64,000 nt of DNA, taken from positions 2,542,001-2,606,000 of the forward strand of contig CAWCEV010000006.1 of assembly GCA_963794655.1 (NCBI GenBank), written 5' to 3'. The notes beneath the pieces are model-generated. The model saw only the letters and a program-made list of their open reading frames with translations. It was not told where the DNA came from and ran no database searches. A program made the translations under genes and the position numbers. Source of the stretch: Roseiarcus sp963794655. Its GTDB lineage: Bacteria > Pseudomonadota > Alphaproteobacteria > Rhizobiales > Beijerinckiaceae. Of this stretch, positions 16,663 through 25,819 are shown piece by piece. Positions within the stretch are counted from its first letter, which is position 1, and every line of letters starts with the position of its first letter.

Positions 16663-17999
16663 AGCGGCCAAACGGCAACTCCTTCAACATCGGCCGTGGT
16701 TTGGCGCTCATCCTGGCATTGCTGGTTGGCTTGATTTTGGGCGGAAACGGATTGGTGATTTACCAGTTCAAGAGAGCCCAGATGCAAACCGATCGTCTCA
16801 CCGGCGTAAGCCAGGAGTTGATCGCGGCGTTGCGCCTTCAGCAAAGCCTGCAGTCTTTTCATCAGCGGCTGAACGAACTGGCGCAGTCGAAAGACGCGCA
16901 TCGCCTGATAACCGAAGCCGAGCCTTTGCGCGCAGCTCTGCGCAAGCAAACGCAACAAACCAGGGGCGCGCTGGCCTACCTGCCGCCGGAATTCCATGTT
17001 GACCCGGCATTTCTAACCGCTTTGGACACCATCGAAGTCACTCTCCCCTACCAGCTCGACGACATCTCGGCCCTGGTGGGGGCCGGTGACTGGGACGCGG
17101 TTCGCATTCGTCTCGACAGCGAACTGAACCGAATCGAGCAAGTGACTGCGGACCACGTGCAAAGCATTGACCGGCAGCTCGATGAGGAGTTGCCACACGC
17201 CGTCGCGAATATGAAGAGTGTTCAGCGGCGGATTTTCCTTATCGTCCCGATGACGGCCATCTCCACGGTGTTGATCGCGGCTTTCTTTGGCTGGGCCATC
17301 GCGCGGCGGATTCTGGAACTTCGCCTCGAAGAACGGCTGCACGAACGAATTCGTATCGCCCGCATGTTGCATGACACGCTGTTGCAGAGCTTTCAAGGAC
17401 TCATGCTCCACCTTCAGGTGGTCGATGACCTGCTTCCGCCCGGAATAGCAAAGGAGAAGCTCGAACAAACACTGGAACGCGCGGACGAGGCGCTCACCGA
17501 GGGCCGGGATGCGGTGTCTGATTTACGATCGTCCGCGACGACTACAAATGACCTGGCGCAGGCGGTGCGGGCTCTGTGCAATGAGCTGGCGACACCTGAG
17601 GGCGCTGTGTTCGAGCTGACAGTGAAAGGTTCGTCACGCGACATGCATCCGATCATTCGCGATGAGCTTTACCGCATCAGCCGCGAGGCTCTTCGTAATG
17701 CATTCACCCACGCACGGGCACGGCATATCGAAGCGGAACTCATCTATGCAGAACGTGTGTTTCGCCTGCGCATACGGGACGACGGCAAAGGCATCGATCC
17801 CGCAATCCTGGCAGGGGGCCGCCCAGGCCACTATGGCTTGCCGGGCATGCGCGAACGCGGCAGACAAATCGGCGCGGAGGTCACGATTCGGAGCGGCGCA
17901 GGCGATGGCACCGAGATCGAGTTGAGCATTCCAGGATCGATCGCTTATCGTCCCTTACCGCGGCGTGGTTTCCGCGGGTTCGGCAAGAGAATCGGATAA
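16659..17999 (+). CDS. Membrane histidine kinase, NarL/DesK type (HisKA_3)
   Basis: A 446-residue sensor kinase with two membrane helices (about residues 13-35 and 191-215) enclosing a ~155-residue periplasmic helical domain. Then comes the dimerisation/phosphoacceptor helix IARMLHDTLLQSFQGLMLHL with H237, and a HATPase_c domain with the N-box (REALRNAFTHA), G1 box (DDGKGID) and GLPGMRERG G2 box. The C-terminus is Arg-rich. No response-regulator gene follows, so the partner must be elsewhere. The 4-bp overlap with the upstream solute-binding lipoprotein indicates coupled translation and probable physical partnership. Confidence 0.9.
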   Translation: MKRPNGNSFNIGRGLALILALLVGLILGGNGLVIYQFKRAQMQTDRLTGVSQELIAALRLQQSLQSFHQRLNELAQSKDAHRLITEAEPLRAALRKQTQQTRGALAYLPPEFHVDPAFLTALDTIEVTLPYQLDDISALVGAGDWDAVRIRLDSELNRIEQVTADHVQSIDRQLDEELPHAVANMKSVQRRIFLIVPMTAISTVLIAAFFGWAIARRILELRLEERLHERIRIARMLHDTLLQSFQGLMLHLQVVDDLLPPGIAKEKLEQTLERADEALTEGRDAVSDLRSSATTTNDLAQAVRALCNELATPEGAVFELTVKGSSRDMHPIIRDELYRISREALRNAFTHARARHIEAELIYAERVFRLRIRDDGKGIDPAILAGGRPGHYGLPGMRERGRQIGAEVTIRSGAGDGTEIELSIPGSIAYRPLPRRGFRGFGKRIG

Positions 18000-18115
18000 G
18001 AGGGTAGGATACCCTTTCTGCCCGACTACCCCAAAGTGCCATTTCCTCCCGGCCAATCTCGCGATCAACTAGGAGTGTGAACTCCAGATCCCTCAACCGC
18101 TACTGTGATGTTAAG

Positions 18116-18319
18116 GTGAAGATTCTTGCAGCCGCAATCTTGTTGCCCATGGTTGGGTGCTCGGGGCAATCGCAGCGCTTCGTACCCTTCGTAGAAGACA
18201 ACACCATCCTGGCGCTCGATACCGAGACAGGACAAACCTGCGTCTCTTACAAGCGAACATCCCTGCCGAATGCCGGCACGCCCATGCCCTACTGCATGGA
18301 TCTCTATAACTCGAAATAG
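18116..18319 (+). CDS. Small lipoprotein (67 aa)
   Basis: From the GTG at 18116 the protein reads MKILAAAILLPMVGCSGQSQ, a compact lipoprotein signal with C15 as the lipidation site. The mature part contains VPFVEDNTILALDTETGQTC and a second cysteine in PYCMDLYN. An upstream in-frame GTG at 18077 follows AGGAG almost immediately and would place the signal peptide at residue 14; the shorter form is preferred because it starts the signal directly. Role unknown; probably envelope. It follows the histidine kinase on the same strand with a 116-bp gap. Confidence 0.55.
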   Translation: MKILAAAILLPMVGCSGQSQRFVPFVEDNTILALDTETGQTCVSYKRTSLPNAGTPMPYCMDLYNSK

Positions 18320-18352
18320 CTCCGTGGCCGCCCTGTGCAGCCTATCCGATAT

Positions 18353-18541
18353 TCACCCTTTGAGGTAACGCCAGGCGGTGATGGTGGAGGCCGGAAGATG
18401 ACCGGATCTCGGGAAGAACTCGAGTGAGTCGCCTTCTTCGATTCGCCCATTCTCGAACTCTACCTGCACGCGAGCATTCACGCCAGGGTAGGTTTCCCGG
18501 TCGGTTCGTTCGAATCTACGCCAGTCACTGAGATGTTTCAT
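18353..18541 (-). CDS. Hypothetical 62-aa protein
   Basis: Starts MKHLSDWRRFERTDRETYPG and continues VNARVQVEFENGRIEEGDSLEFF. The alternating pattern and a tail with ITAWRYLKG suggest a small beta-barrel. Its ATG overlaps the stop of the gene at 18538-18816 (ATGA), so both are translated together. No named domain is known to me; I have the impression of similar sequences in other Acidobacteria but cannot confirm this here. Confidence 0.6.
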   Translation of the reverse strand: MKHLSDWRRFERTDRETYPGVNARVQVEFENGRIEEGDSLEFFPRSGHLPASTITAWRYLKG

Positions 18542-18816
18542 GGCGCATTTCCCCGCAACCCCTGGTAGTTGCTCTCAAGGTAAGGCGGCTTGGTGGATAG
18601 TGTGCCGGTGATTTCTCCTTTGCAGACAGTACAGTTCTGTTGGTGTTTGGCCATTTGAGCGGCGGTTTTCATGATTTCCGCTTGCGTATCTTTAGCAAAT
18701 TTTCTTGCTTGTGGATCGGTTTGCCAATTCGCAGGCTTGAATCTCATGAAATGGCTCATTCGCTTTCGCCTCGACTCACACCGCCGCTGAAGCTCCTGAT
18801 ACTCCTTGCAAGACAT
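18538..18816 (-). CDS. Hypothetical 92-aa cysteine-containing protein
   Basis: The ATG at 18816 is preferred because AGAGGAG lies upstream of it; a longer open frame upstream has no ribosome-binding site. The protein, MSCKEYQELQRRCESRRKRM at its start, is basic and helical in its first half, then has KHQQNCTVCKG, a CxxC that with the N-terminal cysteines could bind zinc. Its stop overlaps the start of the 62-aa protein, forming a two-gene unit. Function is unknown. Confidence 0.55.
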   Translation of the reverse strand: MSCKEYQELQRRCESRRKRMSHFMRFKPANWQTDPQARKFAKDTQAEIMKTAAQMAKHQQNCTVCKGEITGTLSTKPPYLESNYQGLRGNAP

Positions 18817-19032
18817 CTCGTGATAACTCCTCTGCTCACACATCCGTCGTCGCGGTTGGCCTGCGACAGAAAAGATGGATTGCCTTTGTTTTCGCACTAG
18901 GGGTCTTAGCGCCGCTGCCGTTTTCGCGCGACGGAGTCAACGGGACCGCGGTACGGTCATTCTGTCTCCTGTTCCCGTCATCGCCCGGGAGCTAAAGAGA
19001 AAGCATGCCGCGTCGTCCCGCCGGGTCACTTT

Positions 19033-19275
19033 TCAGCTAGTCGTCTCCACATCGGAACGGTGGCCGTGGTGTTTCACGTACTGGGTGAGCGATTCGAATT
19101 TTGTTTCGCTCAGCAGTTCGCCAAGCGTGCGCTCACCGTCCCACCCATTCGCAAAATGTAGGCCATAGTGCTCGCGCAAATGCTTGATTTTTGTCGCGGG
19201 ATGCTTGTGGTCGATCCGCCCGCTTTTTTCGCGGCCGCGGCCATCCAGTCCAGTCTTTTCAGGGGTATCACTCAT
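19033..19275 (-). CDS. Hypothetical 80-aa protein
   Basis: From the ATG at 19275, which follows AAAGGAC at good spacing, the protein reads MSDTPEKTGLDGRGREKSGR, then HKHPATKIKHLREHYGLHFA and ERTLGELLSETKFESLTQYV. Length and its charged N-terminal arm followed by an amphipathic half suggest a small soluble helical protein, possibly DNA- or partner-binding. A family name is not known to me. It lies alone, with a dispersed hairpin repeat 230 bp upstream. Confidence 0.6.
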   Translation of the reverse strand: MSDTPEKTGLDGRGREKSGRIDHKHPATKIKHLREHYGLHFANGWDGERTLGELLSETKFESLTQYVKHHGHRSDVETTS

Positions 19276-19504
19276 GAGAAGTCCTTTCACAACAAACATT
19301 GGCCTTCCGTCCGACAAACCTCAGGCCCTTGAGGGTTAAAGGTGAGACGCAGCATCGAACCCCGTCCGAAGATGACGACCTGGAGACATTGCCCCGCAAC
19401 ACAAAATCGCGAAATCCCTTGAGCATGCAATCCTCCAAATTCTTGTTCACTGACGAAGACAACGGATGGACTGCGAAAGTCACATGAGCGAAAATTTCTC
19501 GGGT

Positions 19505-19537
19505 GCTCATTCAAGTCCTCTTTTGGCTTGAGTGGGC
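19505..19537. repeat. Dispersed hairpin repeat, copy R2 (forward)
   Basis: GCTCATTCAAGTC, loop CTCTTTT, GGCTTGAGTGGGC. Two changes in the left arm relative to R1 weaken the stem. It points toward R3, which has the opposite orientation. Confidence 0.8.
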
Positions 19538-19775
19538 AACGCTTCCAACGCAAACCTGGAAGTTTTGGTGGAAAAGTTTGGGGCAGATATCTCAACCGCC
19601 AGACGAAATTTTATCGGCGACTTCGATGTTAGGATGTTCCCCTGTTTCGCAGCCCGGCCGATATGCGCGCGTTTGCGTCGCGCTACACGAACGCATGGTG
19701 CAGCCAGAACGCTTCGAGCGTAGCCGCCTTCCGGACATCACGAGCGCGGCGGTCAATACGCGCAGGGAAAAGTTT

Positions 19776-19809
19776 GCCCGCTCAAGCCAACAGAAGGGCT
19801 TGAATGGGC
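19776..19809. repeat. Dispersed hairpin repeat, copy R3 (reverse)
   Basis: GCCCGCTCAAGCC, 8-nt loop AACAGAAG, GGCTTGAATGGGC: the reverse complement of the R1 form with one extra loop base. It lies 62 bp beyond the stop of the arabinofuranosidase gene, where it could act as a transcription end signal. Confidence 0.8.
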
Positions 19810-19871
19810 CAGGATCTCAACGCCCAACTAGCGCCGCCGACTAGATAATGGGGGCTATTTGCCAACCTCGC

Positions 19872-22800
19872 TCAATGATTTGTGGCCTGATATTGGTTCG
19901 GCGCCCCAGGCGTGGGAACGTTGTCGGAGACCTGCGCTCCGGTGGTATGTTCCCGGGTTAAGGGAGTGGTGAGCCCGATACCGCTGCCCGCAACCTGTCC
20001 GCCAGCGGCGTGGGCGCGAGCAAGTGGTGCAGCGAGGGCGATAGTGGCGCCGCCGCGCGCTCTGACGGACGAGATAACGGCCGTTTCAGATTTATCTCCA
20101 TCGTCGATAGAGATGGTTTGACCTTTCGCAAAACCGGTAGCGTTTGCCGTATGGAGAATCGTTGCTCCCACGTCCGCTGAAGTACTCAAAGTGGTGGCGC
20201 CGGCTGTGCCAACCGTGGCGATGACCGCAGTTTCAAGATTCGCACCAGGATCAATCAGAATTTTCTGACCAGGCCGGAAGTCTTGCACACCGGTGACCTT
20301 GAGGTTGGTTGCGCCCGCGGGCGAAGTGGCCAACAAAGTCGCCACGGCCTGAGTCATGAAGTCTTTGCAGTTGCTACCGGTATCGGCGCCGTCGGGAAAC
20401 CGTCCCGCGCTCGTGTTGGTGGCAACCGGCGTCACCACAGTTGACCATGGATCGAACACTGAGCCGGGAGCCGGAACATAGCAGCCGCTGAGCGCCGCTC
20501 CTGAGGTGGCTTGATCGCCTTGCGCGGCCCATGGGTCAACAAGACCGCCGTAGTTGAGGCTGTCGGCAACCACACCCGAGGCGTCCCGTAGCGCCATGCT
20601 GCCCTCTTCGACGGTGAGGTTATGGCCGAATTGCGGGGACGTAGTGGTCAATTCAGGTCCGCCAAACCACTGGTTGGGCAGCGGAGTGCCCTGGTACCCG
20701 GCAGTCTTGACGGCGGCATCACTCACCACGTCGTGGATACCGTGGCCGTTGGCCAGCGGTTTGTCGAGTTCGATACCGGCGCCCAGGGCCTGGACCGGCT
20801 CGTTGCTCGAATGAGCAAAGGCAGTCGCCGGCTCAAAGCTGATTCCTGTCCCGCGATTGCTAAAAGGAAGATTGGCGGAATGATGGAACTGCAGGGGAGC
20901 CGCGAGATCCAGGCCCGTGCCCGGAGACACCACCCATTCATTGGCCACATGAGATTTGGCGAGGGCGGGTGTAACGTCGATGGCTGCGCCGTCCGGCCCC
21001 TGGCTGCCCACGGCCGTAACCGTCACGGCTTCCTGGCTGGCAGGCGTGCCGACCGCGATTTTGTCGCCTACCGCAAAGCCCTCCGCCCGGCGCACGCTGA
21101 TCCGGGTCTCTCCCACGCCCGCAGGAGCGGAGAGATTGGTCCGCCCCGCTGCCGTGCCGACATGCGCCACAGTTACGGTTTCTATTCCGTGCCCGGCGCT
21201 GTCGACATCCAGCCTGATCTTGTCACCGATGGAAATATCGGAGAGATCGGTTACCTTGAGGTTGGTGGCTCCAGCCGGCGCATCCATCGCGAGCCACGCC
21301 TGGGTGCCTGGCTTGCCGGCGGCGGTCACCGTGGCGATCTCGTACTGCTCCACAGGATTGGCAGCGACCGGGTAAGTAGAACCATAACCAAGCGCTATCT
21401 TCTGCCCGGCCACGAAGCCGGCTGCATTCTCTACCGGCACATTGGTCGACCCGGGGGGAATAGTGATGACCGGCCCGTCGGGAAGCGGTTGCCACAGTGT
21501 CGTGTGGTTGGCGGCCGCCGTCCCCAGGCTCGCGATCTTGCGCGTTTCCATACTGGAGCCAGTACCGATAGTGATGGTATCGCCAACCGACATTCCTTCC
21601 GTGTTTCTCACATAGAGGATCCTGTCACCCGCCCGCGCAGGCGCCGCCAGCCCGGAGTTGGAGAGACCGAGCAGGTAGAAGCCGCCGGCCGCAAGCTTCG
21701 TTCCAGCTGGGATCTTTACCGTCGAGAAGATGGCCTGATGGGCTGAATGCTGCGTCAACGTCCAGTTGGAAATATCGACGCTTTGCGAACCTGCATTGTA
21801 AAGCTCGATAAAGGAGTTCGTCGGGTTACCTGAAGGACCAGAAGCCGGAGAGCCCGATGTGACGCGAAACTCGTTGATCTTGATCGGCCGGGCATTGCGC
21901 ACCTTGACAACCGCGATCTCCGCTTGCTTTCTGCCGCTGGCCGCGTTCGTCCAGGATGCATTGCCAACAAGATCGCCGCTGGACGATTGCGGCCCGGAGG
22001 TGACTTTGAAAGTTGCACTCACGCTGGCGCCAGGCGCGACCTGCTGATCGAGCGTCTTCGATGTATCGCTCGTGCCGGAAACAACGGATGTCCATGAATG
22101 GGCAGGAGCAGCAACGCTCAGGGTAACGCCCGCTGCAGGCGCTCCTGTCGTATTCGTAAATGCTACTGTGAAATCTCGCGAAGACTGCGGAGTGAACGTC
22201 GTTGATTCTGGCGCCGCCGGCGACACGGTAAGTGGAGCGACGTCGTACCGGGCAGCCACAATGTTGGCTTGCACCAGCTGGTCGGTAGCATTCGACGGAA
22301 ATGTGCCGGCGGCGGTTACCGCTCCTTCATAGAACGTTCCTTGCGAGCCGACACTGTTGTCGCCGCCGTTCCCCAACAGAATGGCCCCCTGCTTGCGCAT
22401 GGGGTCATAGGTTGGATTCACACGCGGTCCCTCGAACATGACCGACAATCTTCCCCTCTGCGCGTCACCACCCAGCGAAGCCCAATGGTGCGGTTCTCCC
22501 TTGCCAATGGCGGTCACGAAACGCCACGGGATGCTGGGCAGATTGGGACAGCCTTTAGAACCATCCTGATTGACGCAACCGACGAGATTGTTCTCCTGGT
22601 CGGTCATGATCCACGGACCGTGACCAGCACCGCTAAACCATGGCGTGGCATTCCCGAAGTAAAGCGTTTCCATGGTGCCGTTGTCATCATCGCGGCTGTC
22701 GATCTCGGCATTGCCGTAATCGAAACAGCAACCGGCGTTGAAGTGCTTGCCATTGACGACCCAGTATTGCCCCTCCGCCTGGTCGTCGACTGCAGTGCCC

Positions 22801-23342
22801 TTCACATCGTTTTGGCGAAGCCCCATGCCCGGTTCGATGAACACGCCGTAAACCTTGTGCCCGTTGATGGTGACCGGCGCCATATCGGCGATGGGAAGGG
22901 TGTTGAAGCCTCCCAGGGCCGGGCCGCCGAAGCCTCCACGGGGAGCCTGCGTGAGATCGTTCTGCTTGGGAGATTGATCGTAGATTTTGCTGATCCAGCA
23001 GTAGGTACCGGCGCAGAACCTATCCTGAGCGGCCGCGTCGGCGTATCCGCCCGGGTCCGGAACCGGCGACGCAGTAGGCTCGACAACGCTAATGTCCAGA
23101 GTCTTGCCGTCCGATTGGCGCAACACCTGGTACAGGGAACCGTGATAGGCCGCATATAAAGCGCGGGTCGTGCTATGCGCGGCGACACAGGCGTCCCCGG
23201 CCGAAGCGTAAATGTCGCAGGGGCCTTGCGGCCTGGGAGGAACTACACCTCCGGTGGGACCCTGCTGTGCCATGGTCACGGTGGCCCCGGCCACGGAAAG
23301 CAGAATTGAGAGCATCCACGCGAAATCGATCCTGTTTTTCAT
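19872..23342 (-). CDS. Secreted GH54 alpha-L-arabinofuranosidase with lamin-tail domain and repeat-rich C-terminus
   Basis: From the ATG at 23342 (AGGA before it) the protein has 1156 residues: signal peptide MKNRIDFAWMLSILLSVAGA..., then a GH54 catalytic domain (to about 370). Key features match fungal AbfB: the vicinal cysteine pair in NAGCCFDYGN (C205-C206), the likely nucleophile E225 in GTMETLYFG and the likely acid/base D328 in GNGGDNS. A NEW3-like beta domain (about 370-490), a lamin-tail domain (KINEFRV...SFIELYNAGSQSVDISN) and six 40-60-residue repeats of the type GAT-x-L-x-V ... GF-x-x-G-Q-x-I-x-I follow. It should release arabinose from arabinan/arabinoxylan outside the cell. The AbfB carbohydrate-binding domain is absent. 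Confidence 0.85.
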   Translation of the reverse strand: MKNRIDFAWMLSILLSVAGATVTMAQQGPTGGVVPPRPQGPCDIYASAGDACVAAHSTTRALYAAYHGSLYQVLRQSDGKTLDISVVEPTASPVPDPGGYADAAAQDRFCAGTYCWISKIYDQSPKQNDLTQAPRGGFGGPALGGFNTLPIADMAPVTINGHKVYGVFIEPGMGLRQNDVKGTAVDDQAEGQYWVVNGKHFNAGCCFDYGNAEIDSRDDDNGTMETLYFGNATPWFSGAGHGPWIMTDQENNLVGCVNQDGSKGCPNLPSIPWRFVTAIGKGEPHHWASLGGDAQRGRLSVMFEGPRVNPTYDPMRKQGAILLGNGGDNSVGSQGTFYEGAVTAAGTFPSNATDQLVQANIVAARYDVAPLTVSPAAPESTTFTPQSSRDFTVAFTNTTGAPAAGVTLSVAAPAHSWTSVVSGTSDTSKTLDQQVAPGASVSATFKVTSGPQSSSGDLVGNASWTNAASGRKQAEIAVVKVRNARPIKINEFRVTSGSPASGPSGNPTNSFIELYNAGSQSVDISNWTLTQHSAHQAIFSTVKIPAGTKLAAGGFYLLGLSNSGLAAPARAGDRILYVRNTEGMSVGDTITIGTGSSMETRKIASLGTAAANHTTLWQPLPDGPVITIPPGSTNVPVENAAGFVAGQKIALGYGSTYPVAANPVEQYEIATVTAAGKPGTQAWLAMDAPAGATNLKVTDLSDISIGDKIRLDVDSAGHGIETVTVAHVGTAAGRTNLSAPAGVGETRISVRRAEGFAVGDKIAVGTPASQEAVTVTAVGSQGPDGAAIDVTPALAKSHVANEWVVSPGTGLDLAAPLQFHHSANLPFSNRGTGISFEPATAFAHSSNEPVQALGAGIELDKPLANGHGIHDVVSDAAVKTAGYQGTPLPNQWFGGPELTTTSPQFGHNLTVEEGSMALRDASGVVADSLNYGGLVDPWAAQGDQATSGAALSGCYVPAPGSVFDPWSTVVTPVATNTSAGRFPDGADTGSNCKDFMTQAVATLLATSPAGATNLKVTGVQDFRPGQKILIDPGANLETAVIATVGTAGATTLSTSADVGATILHTANATGFAKGQTISIDDGDKSETAVISSVRARGGATIALAAPLARAHAAGGQVAGSGIGLTTPLTREHTTGAQVSDNVPTPGAPNQYQATNH

Positions 23343-23925
23343 TCGGTCCTGCCTGCTGTGAACCCGATTCTTTCGAATTCTGTGCCGGAAATACGTATAC
23401 CACTTCATGCCGCATTGGCGTGTCGCCGAGTTTTACGTGTTGTCTCCCGGTGCTGGAGTATATGAAGACGAGCTACCGGTCCGACGGGAATCCGTTGGCG
23501 ACGAGTTGCTGGAGCGAAATGTGGTGAAATGGGAACACGCAGGCTCTCCTGGAACCGTCACCCTTTCCTTGTCATCCCGACCGGAGCGGAGCGTAGCGGA
23601 GGGACCTGCGCCTCAACGAACCCTTTGTGGGGATGTTTTTTACACAAAGTACCCGTCTTCCTCCACGCAGCGCCGTTGGCCGCGTCTGGCTTTCATCACA
23701 TCGGCCCCAAACTTCGCTACCATTTCGACAGCCCCCGATCTATAGAACCCTCGTTAGCACCATTTACTCAAGGTAATCAACCAATTGAATCGTCAAAACT
23801 GCGGTTCCGCTTGCTGGAACCGCTCTCGTCGGCAATTCACCCCACACAGTCAATAGGCCCGAGAGCGGAGGCACGCTGTACCAGCGTCCCGGTTCCCGGG
23901 CCTGTCGACTCATCACCCTCGCTTT
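23343..23925. other. 583 bp intergenic; holds a dispersed GTCATCCCGA-type motif
   Basis: No gene is supported. At 23570-23610 lies a variant of the GTCATCC(T/C)GA...GCGGAGGGACCTGCG intergenic motif, related to stretches at 13246 and 50761. Such sequences are recurrent filler in many Acidobacteria genomes. Confidence 0.45.
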
Positions 23926-25032
23926 TTACTTGGAACAATACAACGCGGTGGATGTTTTATTGTTCGAATATACTGCGCCGACAACAGGGTGCGGTTCGTT
24001 GGTAACGAAGACCATCTTGGGGCCACAAATCACGTTATTTTGTACCTTCACATTAGTCGAGGTTCCCACGGCAACTCCCCAGCCCCAATAGCCTCTCAGG
24101 GTGTTGTTATATACCTGCGTGGCAGTTCCCCAGGCCTCGAGTGCGATGCCGACCCAGCAACCAGAACCCAAACACGGCAATTGGTCATCGACGATGTTGT
24201 CGTGGACGATCGCGTTCGAGCCAACCATCGCCGCCGATATGCCGAACGATTCTCTCCACGGAGTGAGCGGCTTGGAAACATTGTTGTAGGCCACTTCGAG
24301 GCCATTGGTGCTGCCGCCCTGCAGCTCGATTGCCATGCGGTGAACGTTGGTGAAGGTGTTGTTATTGATGTGCACGTTCTTTCCGTCTGCATGGTCGAAG
24401 AAGACTTTGATCCCTTCGTTCACGGTATCGAAGGTGTTGTAGTCAAGGGTGGTATTGGAAAATCCATAGCCGAAGATTCCAGACACCCCAAGGCTCTCAT
24501 CCGTGTATTGGTACAAAACTTGTGAAGAGAGATTCTGAAAGGTATTGTGAGAAATATCGGAGTTCGAAACGCTGTAGTCAATGAAGATTCCTACAGTCGA
24601 GGTCCAATTTCCAAATTCACTTTTCCCGCTCGGTCCAAAAGAAATATTGCGAAAAGTATTGTATTCCACGTTCGCACCAGAGACTGCTCCCCCCAGGTAG
24701 AGCCCTCCGCCGTCAAAAGTGATGTGTTGCACCGTCAGGCCCGATCCGTAAAACTCCATGAGAGAATACCCGCCGCTCCCGTGGACGATCGTCTGTCCGT
24801 TACTGGCGCCGATGTAGCTGCGTCCGGGCTGTAGCCGGAGATGCGACAGGTTGAAGGTGCCCGCCTGAAAGGCGATCGTGTCGCCCACGTGGCTGTTGTT
24901 GATGGAAGCTTGAATCTGCGTTTGTGCCTCGGAGGGCACTACGGTGATGGTGGAAGCCTGTGCACGCTGAGTCACGGCGACGGCAAGAGCGGACGACAGG
25001 GCGAAAGCAGCCCCAATTTTCTTCGCAAACAT
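23926..25032 (-). CDS. Secreted right-handed beta-helix protein
   Basis: A 368-residue protein. From the ATG at 25032 (GAGGGA before it) a signal peptide MFAKKIGAAFALSSALAVAV ends near RAQAST. The rest is a series of rungs such as NNNTFTNVHRMAIELQGGST and VYNNTLRGYWGWGVAVGTST (N-x-F/I-x-N repeats), the pattern of parallel beta-helix proteins (PF13229), shared by polysaccharide lyases and C5-epimerases. Catalytic residues cannot be assigned. It is probably secreted and, given the arabinofuranosidase next to it on the same strand, may act on polysaccharide (inference). Confidence 0.75.
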   Translation of the reverse strand: MFAKKIGAAFALSSALAVAVTQRAQASTITVVPSEAQTQIQASINNSHVGDTIAFQAGTFNLSHLRLQPGRSYIGASNGQTIVHGSGGYSLMEFYGSGLTVQHITFDGGGLYLGGAVSGANVEYNTFRNISFGPSGKSEFGNWTSTVGIFIDYSVSNSDISHNTFQNLSSQVLYQYTDESLGVSGIFGYGFSNTTLDYNTFDTVNEGIKVFFDHADGKNVHINNNTFTNVHRMAIELQGGSTNGLEVAYNNVSKPLTPWRESFGISAAMVGSNAIVHDNIVDDQLPCLGSGCWVGIALEAWGTATQVYNNTLRGYWGWGVAVGTSTNVKVQNNVICGPKMVFVTNEPHPVVGAVYSNNKTSTALYCSK

Positions 25033-25819
25033 GATTCCCTCGATCTCAAATTTTCTAGTGTTCGAGGCAGAAAGAGACACAGTGGGTCCGTAAGCTTATC
25101 TCCACGCTCCCAAGGCACAGGACGACGCGTCGAGACAGACATTAGCCCTAACTTGGAGGAATAGTTCTTCTATATTCCCGTTCCCAGTCCGAAGTTAGCA
25201 ACTAAGTTTTAGGTTGGGGATCACCTAATGAAAGTTTATATAGTATCTCGCTTTTCAGCGCAAACTGTAGCGCCCATAAACTACTGATCGTGCACCGCTT
25301 AGGGAAAAAATACCGAATCGGGTAAAGATCGCTGTGCAATTTACACACTTATGTGGCAGCGTGATGTTATGCGCCGGCGTCCCTAACATGGATTCTTGAG
25401 AATGTAATAACTGGTGGTTCGCCACTCTCGCCAAAGCTGCGGGCACGCTCCTGGTCGCGGTAACTTATAATTCGGTTACCCTACACCAGTTACCACTACA
25501 TTTCGATTGGGGTGACCTTGCTTCACCAGGATGCAACGTCTTACCGGGCGCCAGGGTTGAAACTTTTAAATCGCAACATAATCTCAACCACGATAGAACG
25601 CGCCGTGGTTTGTTTACCATCCCGTCGAGGGACTAGAAGAGGGCCGAAAAGAAAGGAGCCAACATCCTGACCGGTCCGCCGATGGATGGAGGCGGATTCC
25701 CATCCTGAGGTAGAAGACAACGCAGACACGAGACTCTAAGGTGGCAGAGACCTTGTGACACAGCTTCCGCAAAGTAAGCCCTCGGGCCGCGACGGGCTTG
25801 AATGGATCACCCTCAGAGT
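25033..25819. other. 787-bp gene-free gap
   Basis: I see no convincing gene. A half copy of the dispersed hairpin repeat (GGGCTTGAATGGATCACC, about 25795-25812) ends it, close to the stop codon of the TIGR03435 gene. The AT-rich stretch just upstream of the beta-helix gene probably holds its promoter. Confidence 0.45.

Larger units (their letters stand above)
19276..19871. other. 596 bp without a confident gene; holds hairpin repeats R2 and R3
   Basis: Several short frames overlap here on both strands, but none has a ribosome-binding site or a recognisable product, and one would start inside repeat R2. The stretch 19538-19775 lies between two oppositely oriented copies of the dispersed hairpin repeat. 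I found no further structure in it. Confidence 0.5.

Noticed and set aside
19268..19510. 80-codon minus-strand frame starting in repeat R2
   Set aside because: Its start codon lies inside a dispersed repeat, no ribosome-binding site is seen, and the product has no known motif.
20622..21746. 374-codon open frame on the plus strand inside the arabinofuranosidase
   Set aside because: Shadow of the minus-strand enzyme; low-quality composition and no recognisable motif. The same applies to 22269-23159.
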